From contig DUSX01000037.1 of assembly GCA_012842395.1 (NCBI GenBank), positions 1 to 64,000 on the forward strand: DNA of 64,000 bases, in the 5' to 3' direction. Numbering within the stretch: position 1 is the stretch's first letter; each line of letters opens with the position of its first letter. The position numbers and the translations under genes were made by a program. The stretch is from Bacillota bacterium. GTDB lineage: Bacteria > Bacillota > SHA-98 > UBA4971. Shown piece after piece: positions 36,142 through 46,061 of this stretch. Under the pieces are notes generated by a model, which saw only the letters and a list, made by a program, of their open reading frames with translations, was not told the DNA's origin and did not search any database.

Positions 36142-37590
36142 TTGGTAACCTTCATTGGGTGTATCGTCGTTCTGATCCTCGGTTATCTCTTTTACGGGGC
36201 CTTTGTGGAGAGGGTCTTCGGCGTTGACCGCGAGAAGAGCACACCCGCTTATACCCTGAGGGACGGCGTGGATTACGTTCCGATGGACTGGAAGAAGGTC
36301 TTTCTCATTCAGTTCCTCAATATCGCGGGCCTGGGCCCCGTGTACGGGGCCATCCAGGGCGCGCTCTGGGGGCCTTCGGCGTTCCTGTGGATCGTACTTG
36401 GGGGCATTCTGGTCGGGGGCGCTCACGATTACATCTCAGGCATGCTGTCAGTCAGAGAAAACGGCGCGAGCATGGGTGATGTTATCGGCAAGTATCTCGG
36501 GAACAAAGTCCGCTGGTTGATGAATGTGGTTCTCGTGGTACTGCTTATCCTGGTCGGGGTCGTGTTTGCGACGGGCCCGGCGGCTCTTCTCCAGATGATC
36601 ACGCCTTCTTGGATGACGTACAACTTTTGGGTAGCTGTCATATTCATCTATTACCTCCTTGCCACCCTTCTTCCAATTGACGCTCTAATTGGACGGATCT
36701 ACCCCTTCTTCGGTGCATGCCTTCTCATAATGGTGATTGGCATCGGCGGGGGGATGATCGTCAAGGGCATGCCTGTGCCACAAATCACCCTCGCGAACCT
36801 GCACCCGAAGAACCTGCCGATATGGCCGCTGATGTTCATCTCGATAGCATGCGGCGCGATCAGCGGGTTTCACTTTACCCAGTCACCTATGATGGCCAGA
36901 TGCATCATGAACGAAGGGTACGGACGCAGGGTGTTCTATGGAGCTATGATAGCCGAAAGCATCGTAGCCCTCACTTGGGCCGCGGCTTCGCTAACATTCT
37001 TCGAGGGGACAAGCGGTCTTTCGCAGGCGCTCGGGTCTCTTGGCGGACCAGGCGGTGTTGTGAAGGATATAGCCTTCAAGATGATGGGGACGGTGGGCGG
37101 CGTTCTCGCAGTCCTTGGCGTGGTGGTGCTGCCTATCACCACAGGCGATACCGCCTTCCGGGCATGCCGGATGATGATAGGAGAGATCCTGCACCTCGAT
37201 CCCAAGCCGATAGCGAACAGGCTGAAGATAGCGATACCTATCTTCATCATCGCCATCATCTTGACCCAGGTAAACTTCGACGTCATCTGGCGGTACTTCG
37301 CCTGGTGTAACCAGACAGTCGCCATCTTCACGTTGTTCGCGTGTTCCGCATACCTCGCGAAGAACGGCAAGTTCCACTGGGTGACGACCATCCCCGCGGG
37401 ATTCATGTGTTCGGTTTCGTTTACGTATATCCTTAACCAGCCCATCGGGTTCAATCTGCCGATGAGCATTGCTGCTCCTGTCGGCCTCGTCGCAGCGGCG
37501 GCGGTGTTTGTCCACTTCCTGTACTATCTAAAGCTCATCGCCCAGGGCACGGTGGTGTTCGAGCCGGCGTTGAAAGTGGACGGGCAGTAG
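36142..37590 (+). CDS. cstA: CstA-family carbon starvation / pyruvate transporter
   Basis: 482-residue polytopic membrane protein of the CstA (BtsT) family, which includes proton-coupled pyruvate transporters. The start TTG 36142 is eight bases after AAGGAGG. Family motifs are seen: PAYTLRDGVDYVPMDWKKVFLIQFLNIAG in part, GPVYGAIQGALWGPSAFLWI, GGAHDYISGMLSVRENGASM, and SGFHFTQSPMMARC. It is the shorter, roughly 480-residue form compared with the 700-residue enterobacterial proteins. A LytS/LytTR sensor pair convergent with it probably regulates it, as BtsSR does for btsT. Confidence 0.95.
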   Translation: MVTFIGCIVVLILGYLFYGAFVERVFGVDREKSTPAYTLRDGVDYVPMDWKKVFLIQFLNIAGLGPVYGAIQGALWGPSAFLWIVLGGILVGGAHDYISGMLSVRENGASMGDVIGKYLGNKVRWLMNVVLVVLLILVGVVFATGPAALLQMITPSWMTYNFWVAVIFIYYLLATLLPIDALIGRIYPFFGACLLIMVIGIGGGMIVKGMPVPQITLANLHPKNLPIWPLMFISIACGAISGFHFTQSPMMARCIMNEGYGRRVFYGAMIAESIVALTWAAASLTFFEGTSGLSQALGSLGGPGGVVKDIAFKMMGTVGGVLAVLGVVVLPITTGDTAFRACRMMIGEILHLDPKPIANRLKIAIPIFIIAIILTQVNFDVIWRYFAWCNQTVAIFTLFACSAYLAKNGKFHWVTTIPAGFMCSVSFTYILNQPIGFNLPMSIAAPVGLVAAAAVFVHFLYYLKLIAQGTVVFEPALKVDGQ

Positions 37591-37749
37591 AGCGGCTGCG
37601 GCGAGGATGCGATTCGTAGGTTCAAGGCTTATGAGATCCGGGCATGTGACTCGGGCGAACCAGGCTCCACGGCCGGACGAGCACGAGCCTGGCCACACGA
37701 CCGGGCGGCCCGCGCGGCCCGGTTCTCTGTAGCTCTATGGCTCTATAGT

Positions 37750-37797
37750 GCGGGGGCAGCCAAGCGTGACGTATCGCCTGCTGCCAGCTGCCCCCGC
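37750..37797. terminator. Hairpin between convergent cstA and lytTR
   Basis: GCGGGGGCAGC and GCTGCCCCCGC form a perfect 11-bp stem with a 26-base loop, followed by CTTT on the plus strand. It lies in the 404-base gap (37591-37994), which otherwise contains no gene, and could stop transcription from both sides. Confidence 0.55.
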
Positions 37798-37994
37798 CTT
37801 TAGGCAAGAAGGGAAGCGAAGGAAGGAAGAAGAAAGGAACGAGGCTAAGGGAACAACGAAACCAAGGGCTGCCTGCCGTCGGCGCCCGGCGCCCCTGGTG
37901 GCTACTACGGCAGGCGCGACAGCCACCTCTGGCTGCAGCTGCGACGAGTCTGTGGCTGCTGGGTGTGATGTGCCCGGCCTGGGCAACCACCCTA

Positions 37995-38792
37995 CTATAG
38001 CCCGAACGCCTTCTTCAGCTCCTTCACCTGGGACCTTGAGACAGGCACCTTGTTCGCGTCCTTGTCCTTCACCGCTACCATGTATGTGCCCGAAAACCAC
38101 GGGATGATCCGAGCGACCCTATCGAGGTTCACGATGAACCGCCGATGCACCCTGAGGAAACGGGGGCCAAGCCTGCGTTCGACGTCCTCCAGGGTCAGCT
38201 TGGTAACGTATTCCTTGTCAAAGGTCTTCAGCACGACCTTACCGTTCCGGGAGCAGACGTACACAAGTTCCGACGAGTCTACGAGTATCGTGGAACCGTT
38301 TTGCTCGGCGGGGAGCTTGGCTGGCTGAAATCTATGCAGGATCTCGCGCACAAGCTTCTCTGTCAGACGGTCGACCCCCTGGGAGTCGGGCGCTTGGTTC
38401 TCGTCTCTGAGCCCCTCAGCGAGCTTCTCGATGGATGCCCTGACCCGCTCCAATTCAAAGGGTTTCAGCACATAATCCACGGCCGACACCTCGAAGGCCT
38501 CCACAGCATACTCATCGTACGCCGTTGCAAACACCACCTTGGGCCGGTTAGGGTACCGTGCTGCGTGTTGCCGCCCTGACTGCCTGAGGGCCTTGGCGAT
38601 CTCAAGACCGCTCTGGTCTGGCATCTCGACGTCCAGGAAAACCGCGTCGGGACTCGTCTTGGCGACTTGCTCGAGCGCCTCCACAGCATTAGCGGCTTCT
38701 CCCACCACCTCGACGCCATCGATCGACTCTAGGAGGAATCGTAGCTCGTCCCTTGCAGGCTTCTCGTCGTCTACTATGACTACTCTAATCAC
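37995..38792 (-). CDS. LytTR-family response regulator
   Basis: 265 residues. GTG 38792 begins VIRVVIVDDEKPARDEL and overlaps the end of the sensor gene by eight bases. The receiver has phosphoacceptor DAVFLDVEMPDQSG and the KPFE lysine; the C-terminal LytTR DNA-binding domain is KVVLKTFDKEYVTKLTLEDVE ... LRVHRRFIVNLDRV, shown here in part. With the LytS-type kinase it forms a BtsSR/LytSR-like system, probably sensing a carboxylate and controlling cstA. Confidence 0.95.
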   Translation of the reverse strand: MIRVVIVDDEKPARDELRFLLESIDGVEVVGEAANAVEALEQVAKTSPDAVFLDVEMPDQSGLEIAKALRQSGRQHAARYPNRPKVVFATAYDEYAVEAFEVSAVDYVLKPFELERVRASIEKLAEGLRDENQAPDSQGVDRLTEKLVREILHRFQPAKLPAEQNGSTILVDSSELVYVCSRNGKVVLKTFDKEYVTKLTLEDVERRLGPRFLRVHRRFIVNLDRVARIIPWFSGTYMVAVKDKDANKVPVSRSQVKELKKAFGL

Positions 38793-40494
38793 CGACGGGC
38801 GCCACCTTCCTTCGGGGGATCGTGAAAGCAACCGTAGTGCCGCGGCCTGGCTGGCTCGATATGGTGAACTCGCACGCATCTCCGAAGACATTGCGTAGCC
38901 TCTCCCTGACGTTCTTCAGACCTATGCCTGCACCACAGTCGCTATGCACACAGGTGCCGGCGAGAAGGGCACCAAGCCGCTCAGGCGGCATTCCAACGCC
39001 ATCGTCAGCCACGGAGACCTCGACAACGTCACCCAGCGTGCGGGCGGATATCTTGAGCGTGCCGCCTTGCGGCAGCTTACCGATGCCGTGCTTGATGCTA
39101 TTCTCCACGACGGGCTGGAGGGTCAGCGGGGGGATGAGCACCCCTTTGACGTCGGGTTCCATGTTCGTCTCAACCTTGAGCCGCTCGCCGTACCTCGCCC
39201 CCTGAATGGCCAGGTACGACTTGATGTGCTCCAGCTCGTCTTCAAGCGTGACCAATTGGTCGGATTGGCGGAGGTTGCGCCTGAAAAACTCGGATAGCTG
39301 GATGAGGAGGTCTCTTGCCTTCATCGGGTCCGTGCGGCAGAAAGACACCACCGTGTTCAGGGCGTTGAACAAGAAGTGCGGATTGATCTGGGCCTGCAGC
39401 GCCTTGAGCTCGGCCTGGCTCACGAGCGCGGCCATAGCCTGCAGCCGTGCTATCTCGAGCTGTGTTGCAAGAAGCTGGCCGATGCCCTTCCCGAGCTCCA
39501 CCATGACCGGCGTGATCCGTTTCTTGCCGTCCTGGTACAGCTTCACGGCGCCGATGACCGTCCCGTCGGAGAAGAGGGGCACGACCACCCCGCTGCTCAA
39601 CGGGCAGTTCTTGTACGGGCAGCCGACCATGTTCCTGTCTTCGAGGACCCGGAGCGCGCCTTCTTGCAGCGCCACCTTGGTGCCCTTTGTGAGCACTGGA
39701 TCGCCAGGTTTGTGATGATCCGTGCCGGCTCCGACGAAGGCCAGGGTCTTCTCGGTGTCGGTGATCGCCACCGCGGCCACCCCGGATTCCTCCTTGATGA
39801 TCTCCGCGACCTGCCGGGCCGACTCGAAGTTCAAGCCGCTCCTTAGATACGGCAGCGTCCTCGATGCGATCTTGAGGGCTTTCTGAGCCTGCACAGCCTC
39901 GATCTTCTCGTGCTCGGCGCGCGTGGCCCGGAGCAAGGCGAGGAACATCCCGACGCCGACCGCGTTCACTGTAACCATGGGGAACATGATGATCTTCACG
40001 AGCTCCAGGGCCTCGCCAAACGGTTTTGCGAAGGTTAGGATGATGATCATCTGCAGTATCTCGCCGGCAAAACCCCAGAAAAGGCCGAGCCTGCCGCTGA
40101 TCTCGGCGTCTTTCATCCGCAGGTGCACGATCCCGCCGATGAGTCCCTCTACTGTGGTGGACAGACCACACGCGAACCCGGTGAACCCGCCTATGAAATA
40201 CCTGTGAACCCCGCCGATGAACCCCGCGAGGAATCCGACTACGGGCCCTCCGAGGAGGCCTGCTGATATCGCTCCGATCGCGCGAGTGTTGGCAATGGCT
40301 CCTCGCACCGGAATTCCCGTGTATGTTCCGATGATGGACAGGATGCCGAAGAACGCCACCAGGATCGCCTTGTCTCTTGTGGTGGCCTGGCGGTTTAGGG
40401 CATTCTTGAAGGCTTGCGTCCGCCCCATCAAGCACGCAAGAACCGCTATGACGGACATCTCTTGGAGCAGCAGCACGAACAGCCTCGGCGCCAT
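38785..40494 (-). CDS. lytS: LytS-type sensor histidine kinase
   Basis: 569 residues. N-terminal 5TM-LYT sensor (residues 1-200: GIPVRGAIANTRAIGAISAGL, GFIGGVHRYFIGGFTGFACG), a GAF domain (about 215-345, with VGCPYKNCPLSSGVVVPLF), and the His_kinase/HATPase module (QINPHFLFNALNTVVSF with the phospho-His, then VENSIKHGIGKLPQGG and GIGLKNVRERL). Related kinases sense pyruvate (BtsS). ATG 40494. The response regulator overlaps its 3' end; the cstA transporter is the likely target. Confidence 0.96.
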   Translation of the reverse strand: MAPRLFVLLLQEMSVIAVLACLMGRTQAFKNALNRQATTRDKAILVAFFGILSIIGTYTGIPVRGAIANTRAIGAISAGLLGGPVVGFLAGFIGGVHRYFIGGFTGFACGLSTTVEGLIGGIVHLRMKDAEISGRLGLFWGFAGEILQMIIILTFAKPFGEALELVKIIMFPMVTVNAVGVGMFLALLRATRAEHEKIEAVQAQKALKIASRTLPYLRSGLNFESARQVAEIIKEESGVAAVAITDTEKTLAFVGAGTDHHKPGDPVLTKGTKVALQEGALRVLEDRNMVGCPYKNCPLSSGVVVPLFSDGTVIGAVKLYQDGKKRITPVMVELGKGIGQLLATQLEIARLQAMAALVSQAELKALQAQINPHFLFNALNTVVSFCRTDPMKARDLLIQLSEFFRRNLRQSDQLVTLEDELEHIKSYLAIQGARYGERLKVETNMEPDVKGVLIPPLTLQPVVENSIKHGIGKLPQGGTLKISARTLGDVVEVSVADDGVGMPPERLGALLAGTCVHSDCGAGIGLKNVRERLRNVFGDACEFTISSQPGRGTTVAFTIPRRKVAPVGD

Positions 40495-40830
40495 CGAGCC
40501 ATCCCCCTTGCTTCGGAGGATTCCGAACTATTGTTTGATTCGCTTTCTCGACGAAGTTTCCTTCAAGCAAGGTGGTACACAGGCATTTTCCCTGCTCCGG
40601 CTCAACGCTCCGGCTCAACGAGGAAGGCGAACGGGCGGTACGGAAATGGAAGCCGTCGCGGGCAAGGTCAAGGACAAAAGCAGGAGCAGGGAAGTTGCGA
40701 TCAGCAATCGTGCCTGCCGCCGTGGACAAGACGGCCCCGTACAGGCGGGCGCTGCCAGCGAGCGGGCCGGTCGCTAGTCGCCGGGCAGGCCTGCTGGCAG
40801 GGGACGTCTGTGAGGCGCCTCAGGGATGCG
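40495..40830 (-). other. Intergenic region upstream of lytS
   Basis: 336 bases between the end of the phosphatase fusion gene and lytS, both on the minus strand. It must hold the lytS promoter and probably a terminator; GC-rich inverted segments occur near 40735-40800 but no clear T-tailed hairpin or promoter was found. Confidence 0.4.
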
Positions 40831-43800
40831 TCAGAAGTCAAGCTGTGTCAGGTACCTCAGGGCGTTGCTTGCAAATGACCGCACGGCAGGGTCGGAAAGC
40901 ATTTCTCGCGTCAGTATGTCCGCGCCTATGTAGAGAGAGGCTCCCTTTGCTGCCACGGCAACGTTGAAGGGGTCGGGGTGCGTGGGGCTGCCGTCTGCGT
41001 CGACCCAAACGGCCAACTCGACCGAGCCCGGAAGGCACCTTGCTATCACACCCTGCGACGCGGGCAGGCGCAAGGGCGTTTCGATCCCCGCCCAGAGCGC
41101 ATGAGCGGCGGCGCAAGGATCGGGGCCAGGGCCACCGGCAGTCCCGCAAGGGGCCATGGCAACGCCGGAGATGCCCGATGGCTGGCTAGCGACGGTCTGT
41201 CGTTCCGGGGCCAGCGCGTCGTCGCCAGCGCGGCCCGCCGTCGCGGGGGCGATAGCGCCGTGCAGCGGCGCGACACCCTGCCATCCTGCGAACGCCACGC
41301 CGAGAAGGTCCGCAAGCTGAAAGCCGTGGGATCCGCCCGGCTGCTCGTCGCAGGTCTTCAGGGACGTTTGACCTGTCGCTAGAAGGCGGCCCCCCGCGGC
41401 GACGAAGTCCCTCACAGCCTGTGCTTGGTCTGGCGACAAGCGGCGCAGGTTCGACAGGATCAGCACGGCCGGACGGGTCGGACGCATCCCGGCGATGACC
41501 GGAAGCCGGCCGAGGTCCTGCTCCGATATCTCCGCTAGGTCAAATCCGAGCGAGGTCACGAATTCGGCGAGGGCGCTCGTGTCATCCTCGTAGTCCCACC
41601 GCATGTCTTTGTACCAAGCCTTGTTAGCTTCGGTCGTCAAGATTACGACGAGAGGAGCAGGAGAGTCGCCTGCAAGGCCGCCTTGCGGTCCGGGTGCCGT
41701 CGTCGTGGGGGGCTTGGCAGCGGCCATCCAGGGGAGCTCGATCGTAGCGACGTAGGGGAGGTGGTCCGAGGCCAGGGTGCGTGGCACCCGGGCTGCGCCC
41801 GGCTCTGCCACTATCTTGATGTCGAATGACGTGAGGATGTAATCTATCCGCCTCGCGGGGTCGTATGCGTCGTACGTGTAGCCGCCTTTCAGATAATCCC
41901 TGGAGAATAGGCCTTCTTTTACGAGCTCCGCGCTGTCAACGAGCACCCGGTACACTTGCTGCGTGTCGTTGAAGTCGTGCAACAGCGTTGCGATCTCCGG
42001 GCTGCCCGTGGGGGGCGCGTTGAGATCTCCCATTACGACCTTTGGCCCTGCGGCGGTCGAAGCGGTCTCGGCGAGGGCGCGTGCCTGGGCACGCCTAGAG
42101 TCGGCATACTCCACGTCGAGGTGGGTCACGAAGACGTTCAGGATCGCGCCACCCCCAGCGCCTCCCAAGTCAATCTGCGCCTCGAGGACCCCTCGCGGCT
42201 CGTTCCCGTGGATGTTCGGGAGAGGGTGATTCACAGACGAGACAATCGGATAGCGGCTCAGGACCGCGTTTCCGAACGCGCCCCCGTCGTACCACAAATT
42301 CGGACCATACGCATAGTAGTAACCAAGCCTCTCAGCTATGTACCGGGCCTGATCCACCTGCCCGGAGCGCCTCGTTCCTTGGTCCACTTCGCACAAGCCC
42401 ACGATGTCGGCTCTCTCGTTCCTGATGAGGTCGGCGATCCTGTCGAGATCCAGCTTGAGGTCGGCCCCTACTCCGCTGTGGATGTTGTAGGTCATGACGA
42501 CAAGGCGCGTGGCTGGCGCCAGGCCCTCGGGTTTCACGGCTGATTCCTCCGTTGCAAGAGCGTCCGCACTCGCTGGGGATGCTACTTTGGCGCCGGCATC
42601 GGCTTGGGCGCTACCTTCAGCCCCAGCTCCGGCTTCAGTCTCAGCTTTAGATTCAAGTTCAGGCTTGGGTTCAGCTTCAACTCCAGGCCCAGGCTCAGGC
42701 TTGGGTTCAGGCTCAGCCCCAGCGTAGGCAGCATAAGCGTCCTGTGCGGTCGGCTCTTGCAGCGTTTCGAGGCCCGCGGCTGCCGCGATGATCTTGGGCA
42801 CATCGGTGTTGTCGAGATGGCCTGCGAAGAGCTCCTGGCCCGGTCCCTCGGCGAAGAGAGACACTTCGATGTCCGTATGCCCGTCCGTTCCGAATGCGAA
42901 CTCCCCACCGGCGCCCGCACCTGCACTCATGCTCAAACGGCCCGTCTCGTGATCCGCAGTCACGACGACGAGCGTATCATTCCTCTCCCGGGCGAAGGCC
43001 AAGGCTTGTGCGACGGCGTCATCTAGCGCCCTCATCTCGCCGAATAGAGCCTCGATGTCGTTGTCGTGGCACGCATGGTCCACGAGACCGCCCTCTACTA
43101 TCAAGAGAAACCTATTATCGGTGGAGGAGAGAAGGCGGATGGCTTTCTGAGTCATCTCCGCGAGGCTGGGTTGACGGCCTGGGTCCCTGTCCCGCTCGTA
43201 GTCTAGGTCGGTCGTGGCGAAGAGGCCCAGGAACGGCAGGGAAGAGGCCTCGTCAAAGCCCTTGCGATCCAGGGCAACCGCGTAGCCCAAGTCGCGCGCG
43301 AGGTCTATCGGGGCTCTACCTTTGACGAACAACGTCGGAAGGAAATCCGCTGCCCCGCCGCCCATGATGAGGTCGATGCCGGCACCGACCATGGCCTCGG
43401 CTATCTTGCGCGTTTCGCGGCGGCTTTCGACGTGTGTGGCAAATGCTGCGGGGGTCGCGTCAGTGACCGAGCACGTGGTGACGATGCCCACGAGCCATCC
43501 CGCATCACGCGCGGCCTCGAGGATCGTGCGTACCGGCGTGCCGTCAGGGAGCACAGCGATGGCACTGTTCACGGTCTTGTGCCCGGTCGCGAGGGCTGTA
43601 GCGGCGGCCGCGGAGTCAGTGATGTTGCCTCCCCAGGACGTCGTCGTGACCGTGGCTCGCACAGGCATGGACTCCACGACGAGCGGTCCGCCCTTCGCAA
43701 CCTGTCCCGCGGCGAGCTGGCCAGGGCCCATCCCGTCTCCGATGAAGAGTATGACGTTTCGTGCTGCCTCGCGCCCGGCCGCGCAACACATCGCGCACGA

Positions 43801-43959
43801 CGCACACGGTGATCGCGTTGGCCGCAGCGATGAGGACGAGGAAGCGGCGGCCATGGCGTCTTGGCCCGGGACGCACACCTCGCACGAAAGCGTCAGGAAA
43901 GCCACTAGCCCCAACGCTGTGACGAGCAAGAGCGTGACCTGGGACCTTCTACGCAGCAC
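40831..43959 (-). CDS. Exported alkaline phosphatase / EEP phosphatase / GATase-like fusion
   Basis: 1042 residues from GTG 43959, nine bases after GGGAGG. A signal or anchor (SQVTLLLVTALGLVAFLTL) is followed by an alkaline phosphatase domain: VILFIGDGMGPGQ, nucleophile in TDSAAAATALATGHKT (S116), and LVVVTADHETG. A Glu-Pro/Glu-Ala linker (about residues 415-485) leads to an endonuclease/exonuclease/phosphatase domain with MTYNIHSGVGAD, GLCEVDQG, VVMGDLNAPP and ASDHLPYV. The C-terminal third (LVVILTTEANKAWYKD ... VLILSNLRRLSPDQAQAVRDF) resembles class I glutamine amidotransferase-like folds. Likely releases phosphate and a polyol or sugar from phosphodiesters outside the cell, next to an importer. 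Confidence 0.9.
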   Translation of the reverse strand: MLRRRSQVTLLLVTALGLVAFLTLSCEVCVPGQDAMAAASSSSSLRPTRSPCASCAMCCAAGREAARNVILFIGDGMGPGQLAAGQVAKGGPLVVESMPVRATVTTTSWGGNITDSAAAATALATGHKTVNSAIAVLPDGTPVRTILEAARDAGWLVGIVTTCSVTDATPAAFATHVESRRETRKIAEAMVGAGIDLIMGGGAADFLPTLFVKGRAPIDLARDLGYAVALDRKGFDEASSLPFLGLFATTDLDYERDRDPGRQPSLAEMTQKAIRLLSSTDNRFLLIVEGGLVDHACHDNDIEALFGEMRALDDAVAQALAFARERNDTLVVVTADHETGRLSMSAGAGAGGEFAFGTDGHTDIEVSLFAEGPGQELFAGHLDNTDVPKIIAAAAGLETLQEPTAQDAYAAYAGAEPEPKPEPGPGVEAEPKPELESKAETEAGAGAEGSAQADAGAKVASPASADALATEESAVKPEGLAPATRLVVMTYNIHSGVGADLKLDLDRIADLIRNERADIVGLCEVDQGTRRSGQVDQARYIAERLGYYYAYGPNLWYDGGAFGNAVLSRYPIVSSVNHPLPNIHGNEPRGVLEAQIDLGGAGGGAILNVFVTHLDVEYADSRRAQARALAETASTAAGPKVVMGDLNAPPTGSPEIATLLHDFNDTQQVYRVLVDSAELVKEGLFSRDYLKGGYTYDAYDPARRIDYILTSFDIKIVAEPGAARVPRTLASDHLPYVATIELPWMAAAKPPTTTAPGPQGGLAGDSPAPLVVILTTEANKAWYKDMRWDYEDDTSALAEFVTSLGFDLAEISEQDLGRLPVIAGMRPTRPAVLILSNLRRLSPDQAQAVRDFVAAGGRLLATGQTSLKTCDEQPGGSHGFQLADLLGVAFAGWQGVAPLHGAIAPATAGRAGDDALAPERQTVASQPSGISGVAMAPCGTAGGPGPDPCAAAHALWAGIETPLRLPASQGVIARCLPGSVELAVWVDADGSPTHPDPFNVAVAAKGASLYIGADILTREMLSDPAVRSFASNALRYLTQLDF

Positions 43960-44011
43960 GGTACTCAGCCTCCCGTCTTCCTGCCGTATTCCGCAAGAAG
44001 GGCCCACGTGT

Positions 44012-44908
44012 CTACGATTTGAGGCCCGTGAGGGCGATGCCTTGCACGAAATAACGCTGTGTGAACATGAACAGCACAAGCACCGGCGCTATAGACATGA
44101 GCGAGGCCGCGTTGATGAGGTTCTGGAAACTGAAGTACTGTCCCGAGAAATACGGAATCGCCAGCGGTAACGTGCGCAGCCGGTCGGAGTTCACCACTAT
44201 GAGGGGCCAGATGTATGCACCCCAATGGCTCGTGAACGTGAACAGGGTCAGTGTCGCCACGGCCGGCTTCGTGAGCGGCATCACGACCTGAAGGAAGATG
44301 CGGAACTCGCTTGCCCCGTCTATCCTGGCTGCGTCGAGCAGCTCGTCAGGGATGCTCATGATGAACTGGCGCATCATGAAGATGCCGAACGCGCTCGAGA
44401 GGCCCACCACGATGAGCCCGGCGTACGTGTTCACGAGGCCGGCCCTCGAGACCATCACATAGAGCGGAACGATCGTGGCGGGGAATGGCACCATCATTGT
44501 GGAGAGGATGATCCAGAATAGGAGCGATCTTCCCGCGAATCGGTACTTGGCAAACCCCATTCCCGTCATGGAGCTGGTTAGAACGGTTGCCACCGTAGGG
44601 ATGACCGACGTGATGATGCTGTTCAGGTAATACCTCCCGAAGGGGATCATGCTGAATACCTCTCGGAAGTTGGAGAACACGGGCTTTTTCGGAAAGAAGG
44701 TTGGCGGGAAGAGCACGACTTCTTGGAGCGACTTGAACGAGGATAGGATGAGCCAGACAAAGGGGGTCGCGGTCGCGACCGCACCGGCCGCGACAAGGAC
44801 GTACGTGAGGATGCGTCCCAAGACCTGCACGAACGTGCGACCGCCTCGCCTGGATGTCTTAGTGCGTCTACCTGCCGCAGCTATGAGGACGCTGTCTGCT
44901 CGGGTCAT
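44012..44908 (-). CDS. ABC importer permease, MalG type
   Basis: 298-residue sugar permease. ATG 44908 follows GGGAGGT and overlaps the stop of the partner permease (ATGA). Six membrane segments are expected; the coupling loop is DAARIDGASEFRIFLQVVMPL, and it ends FTQRYFVQGIALTGLKS. With the next two genes upstream it makes a second carbohydrate importer that also lacks its own ATPase gene here. Confidence 0.95.
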   Translation of the reverse strand: MTRADSVLIAAAGRRTKTSRRGGRTFVQVLGRILTYVLVAAGAVATATPFVWLILSSFKSLQEVVLFPPTFFPKKPVFSNFREVFSMIPFGRYYLNSIITSVIPTVATVLTSSMTGMGFAKYRFAGRSLLFWIILSTMMVPFPATIVPLYVMVSRAGLVNTYAGLIVVGLSSAFGIFMMRQFIMSIPDELLDAARIDGASEFRIFLQVVMPLTKPAVATLTLFTFTSHWGAYIWPLIVVNSDRLRTLPLAIPYFSGQYFSFQNLINAASLMSIAPVLVLFMFTQRYFVQGIALTGLKS

Positions 44909-45831
44909 TCGTAGCTGACCTCCCTTCCGACCAGCTTCCATTGGATTGCCGTTATTACGAGGATTATTGCGAAGAGCACGAAGGACGCCGCGGCCGCGAG
45001 GCCGAACTGCAGGTCTCCGAAGGCGCGCTTGTAGATGTAGTACACCACAACGTTCGTGGCGTCCAACGGGCCGCCCTGGGTAAGGACGTTGACGAGGCTG
45101 AAGACCTGGAAAGAGCTCATGACGCTCGTCACGAGCACGAAGAGCGTGGCGGGCTTCAGAAGCGGAAGCGTGATATGCCTGAACAACGCGAACCCCGAGG
45201 CGCCATCTATCATCGCGGCTTCGTAGTAGGTCTGTGGAACTCCTTGAAGTGCCGCCAGGAAGATGACCATCCGGTAACCCACGCCGGACCATATACCTAC
45301 GATTACCACCGCAAGCATCGCCGTGCCGATCTCCTGGAGCCAGTCGTGGGTGGGGAGCCGGAGCACTCGCATCAACCAGTTAAAGAGCCCGACATGGGGG
45401 TGATATATCCACTGCCATATCACCGCTGAAATGGAGAGGGGCGTTACAACGGGCAGGTAATAAAGAAGCCGGAAGATGCCCCGTCCGCGCAGCTTGGTGT
45501 TCAAAAGGAGCGCGACCATGAGCGCAAGCGCCACCTCCACCGGCACAACGCCTGCCGTGTAGACAGCCGTGTTACGCAGCGAGGTCCAAAAGAGGTCCTC
45601 GGTGAGAAGGGCCCGGTAGTTGGCAAGGCCTACCCAGGGATGTGCAGGCCAGATGATGCTCCACTTGTGAAAGCTGATCCAAAACCCCCAGATCATAGGT
45701 ATGATCGTCACCATCAGGTAAAAGATCACACCGGGGGATATGAAGACGTAAGGCGCTACCAGCTTCTGCAGCCGGTGCCAGGTGAATGGACGCCTCCTCA
45801 CAGCAACCACTGCGGAAGAACCCGGGTTCAT
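44905..45831 (-). CDS. ABC importer permease, MalF type
   Basis: 308 residues from ATG 45831, preceded by GGAGG. PYVFISPGVIFYLMVTIIPM is the first membrane segment and EAAMIDGASGFALFRHITLPLL the ATPase-coupling loop. A 230-base gap separates it from the receptor gene upstream; a duplicated 16-base sequence lies in it. Confidence 0.95.
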   Translation of the reverse strand: MNPGSSAVVAVRRRPFTWHRLQKLVAPYVFISPGVIFYLMVTIIPMIWGFWISFHKWSIIWPAHPWVGLANYRALLTEDLFWTSLRNTAVYTAGVVPVEVALALMVALLLNTKLRGRGIFRLLYYLPVVTPLSISAVIWQWIYHPHVGLFNWLMRVLRLPTHDWLQEIGTAMLAVVIVGIWSGVGYRMVIFLAALQGVPQTYYEAAMIDGASGFALFRHITLPLLKPATLFVLVTSVMSSFQVFSLVNVLTQGGPLDATNVVVYYIYKRAFGDLQFGLAAAASFVLFAIILVITAIQWKLVGREVSYE

Positions 45832-46018
45832 GTTCCGCCATCCTCCTTCCGGAGCCCAGTTCGGCGCGGCCGACGCGAAAGGCTCGGTGACAGATGCGAG
45901 CCGGGCCAGCCGGCGGACAGACCTGCCCTGACATGCCTTACATGCCTTGGTAGCGGTGGCAGGGTTGTTACGTGAGAGGGCCGTGGCCTATCCGCCGACT
46001 TGCCTTCGACAGTCTCTC

Positions 46019-46057
46019 GAGCCTGTTCAACGCAGACCCCTGAGCCTCTTCAACGCA
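46019..46057. repeat. Imperfect tandem duplication
   Basis: GAGCCTGTTCAACGCA (46019-46034) and GAGCCTCTTCAACGCA (46042-46057) differ by one base and lie just after the receptor stop. This small duplication within the receptor-permease gap has no evident function. Confidence 0.8.
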
Positions 46058-46061
46058 TCAT

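Noticed and set aside
39242-40729. 495-codon minus-strand frame beside lytS
   Set aside because: An out-of-frame reading of lytS, rich in Arg/His as expected from shifted GC-rich codons.
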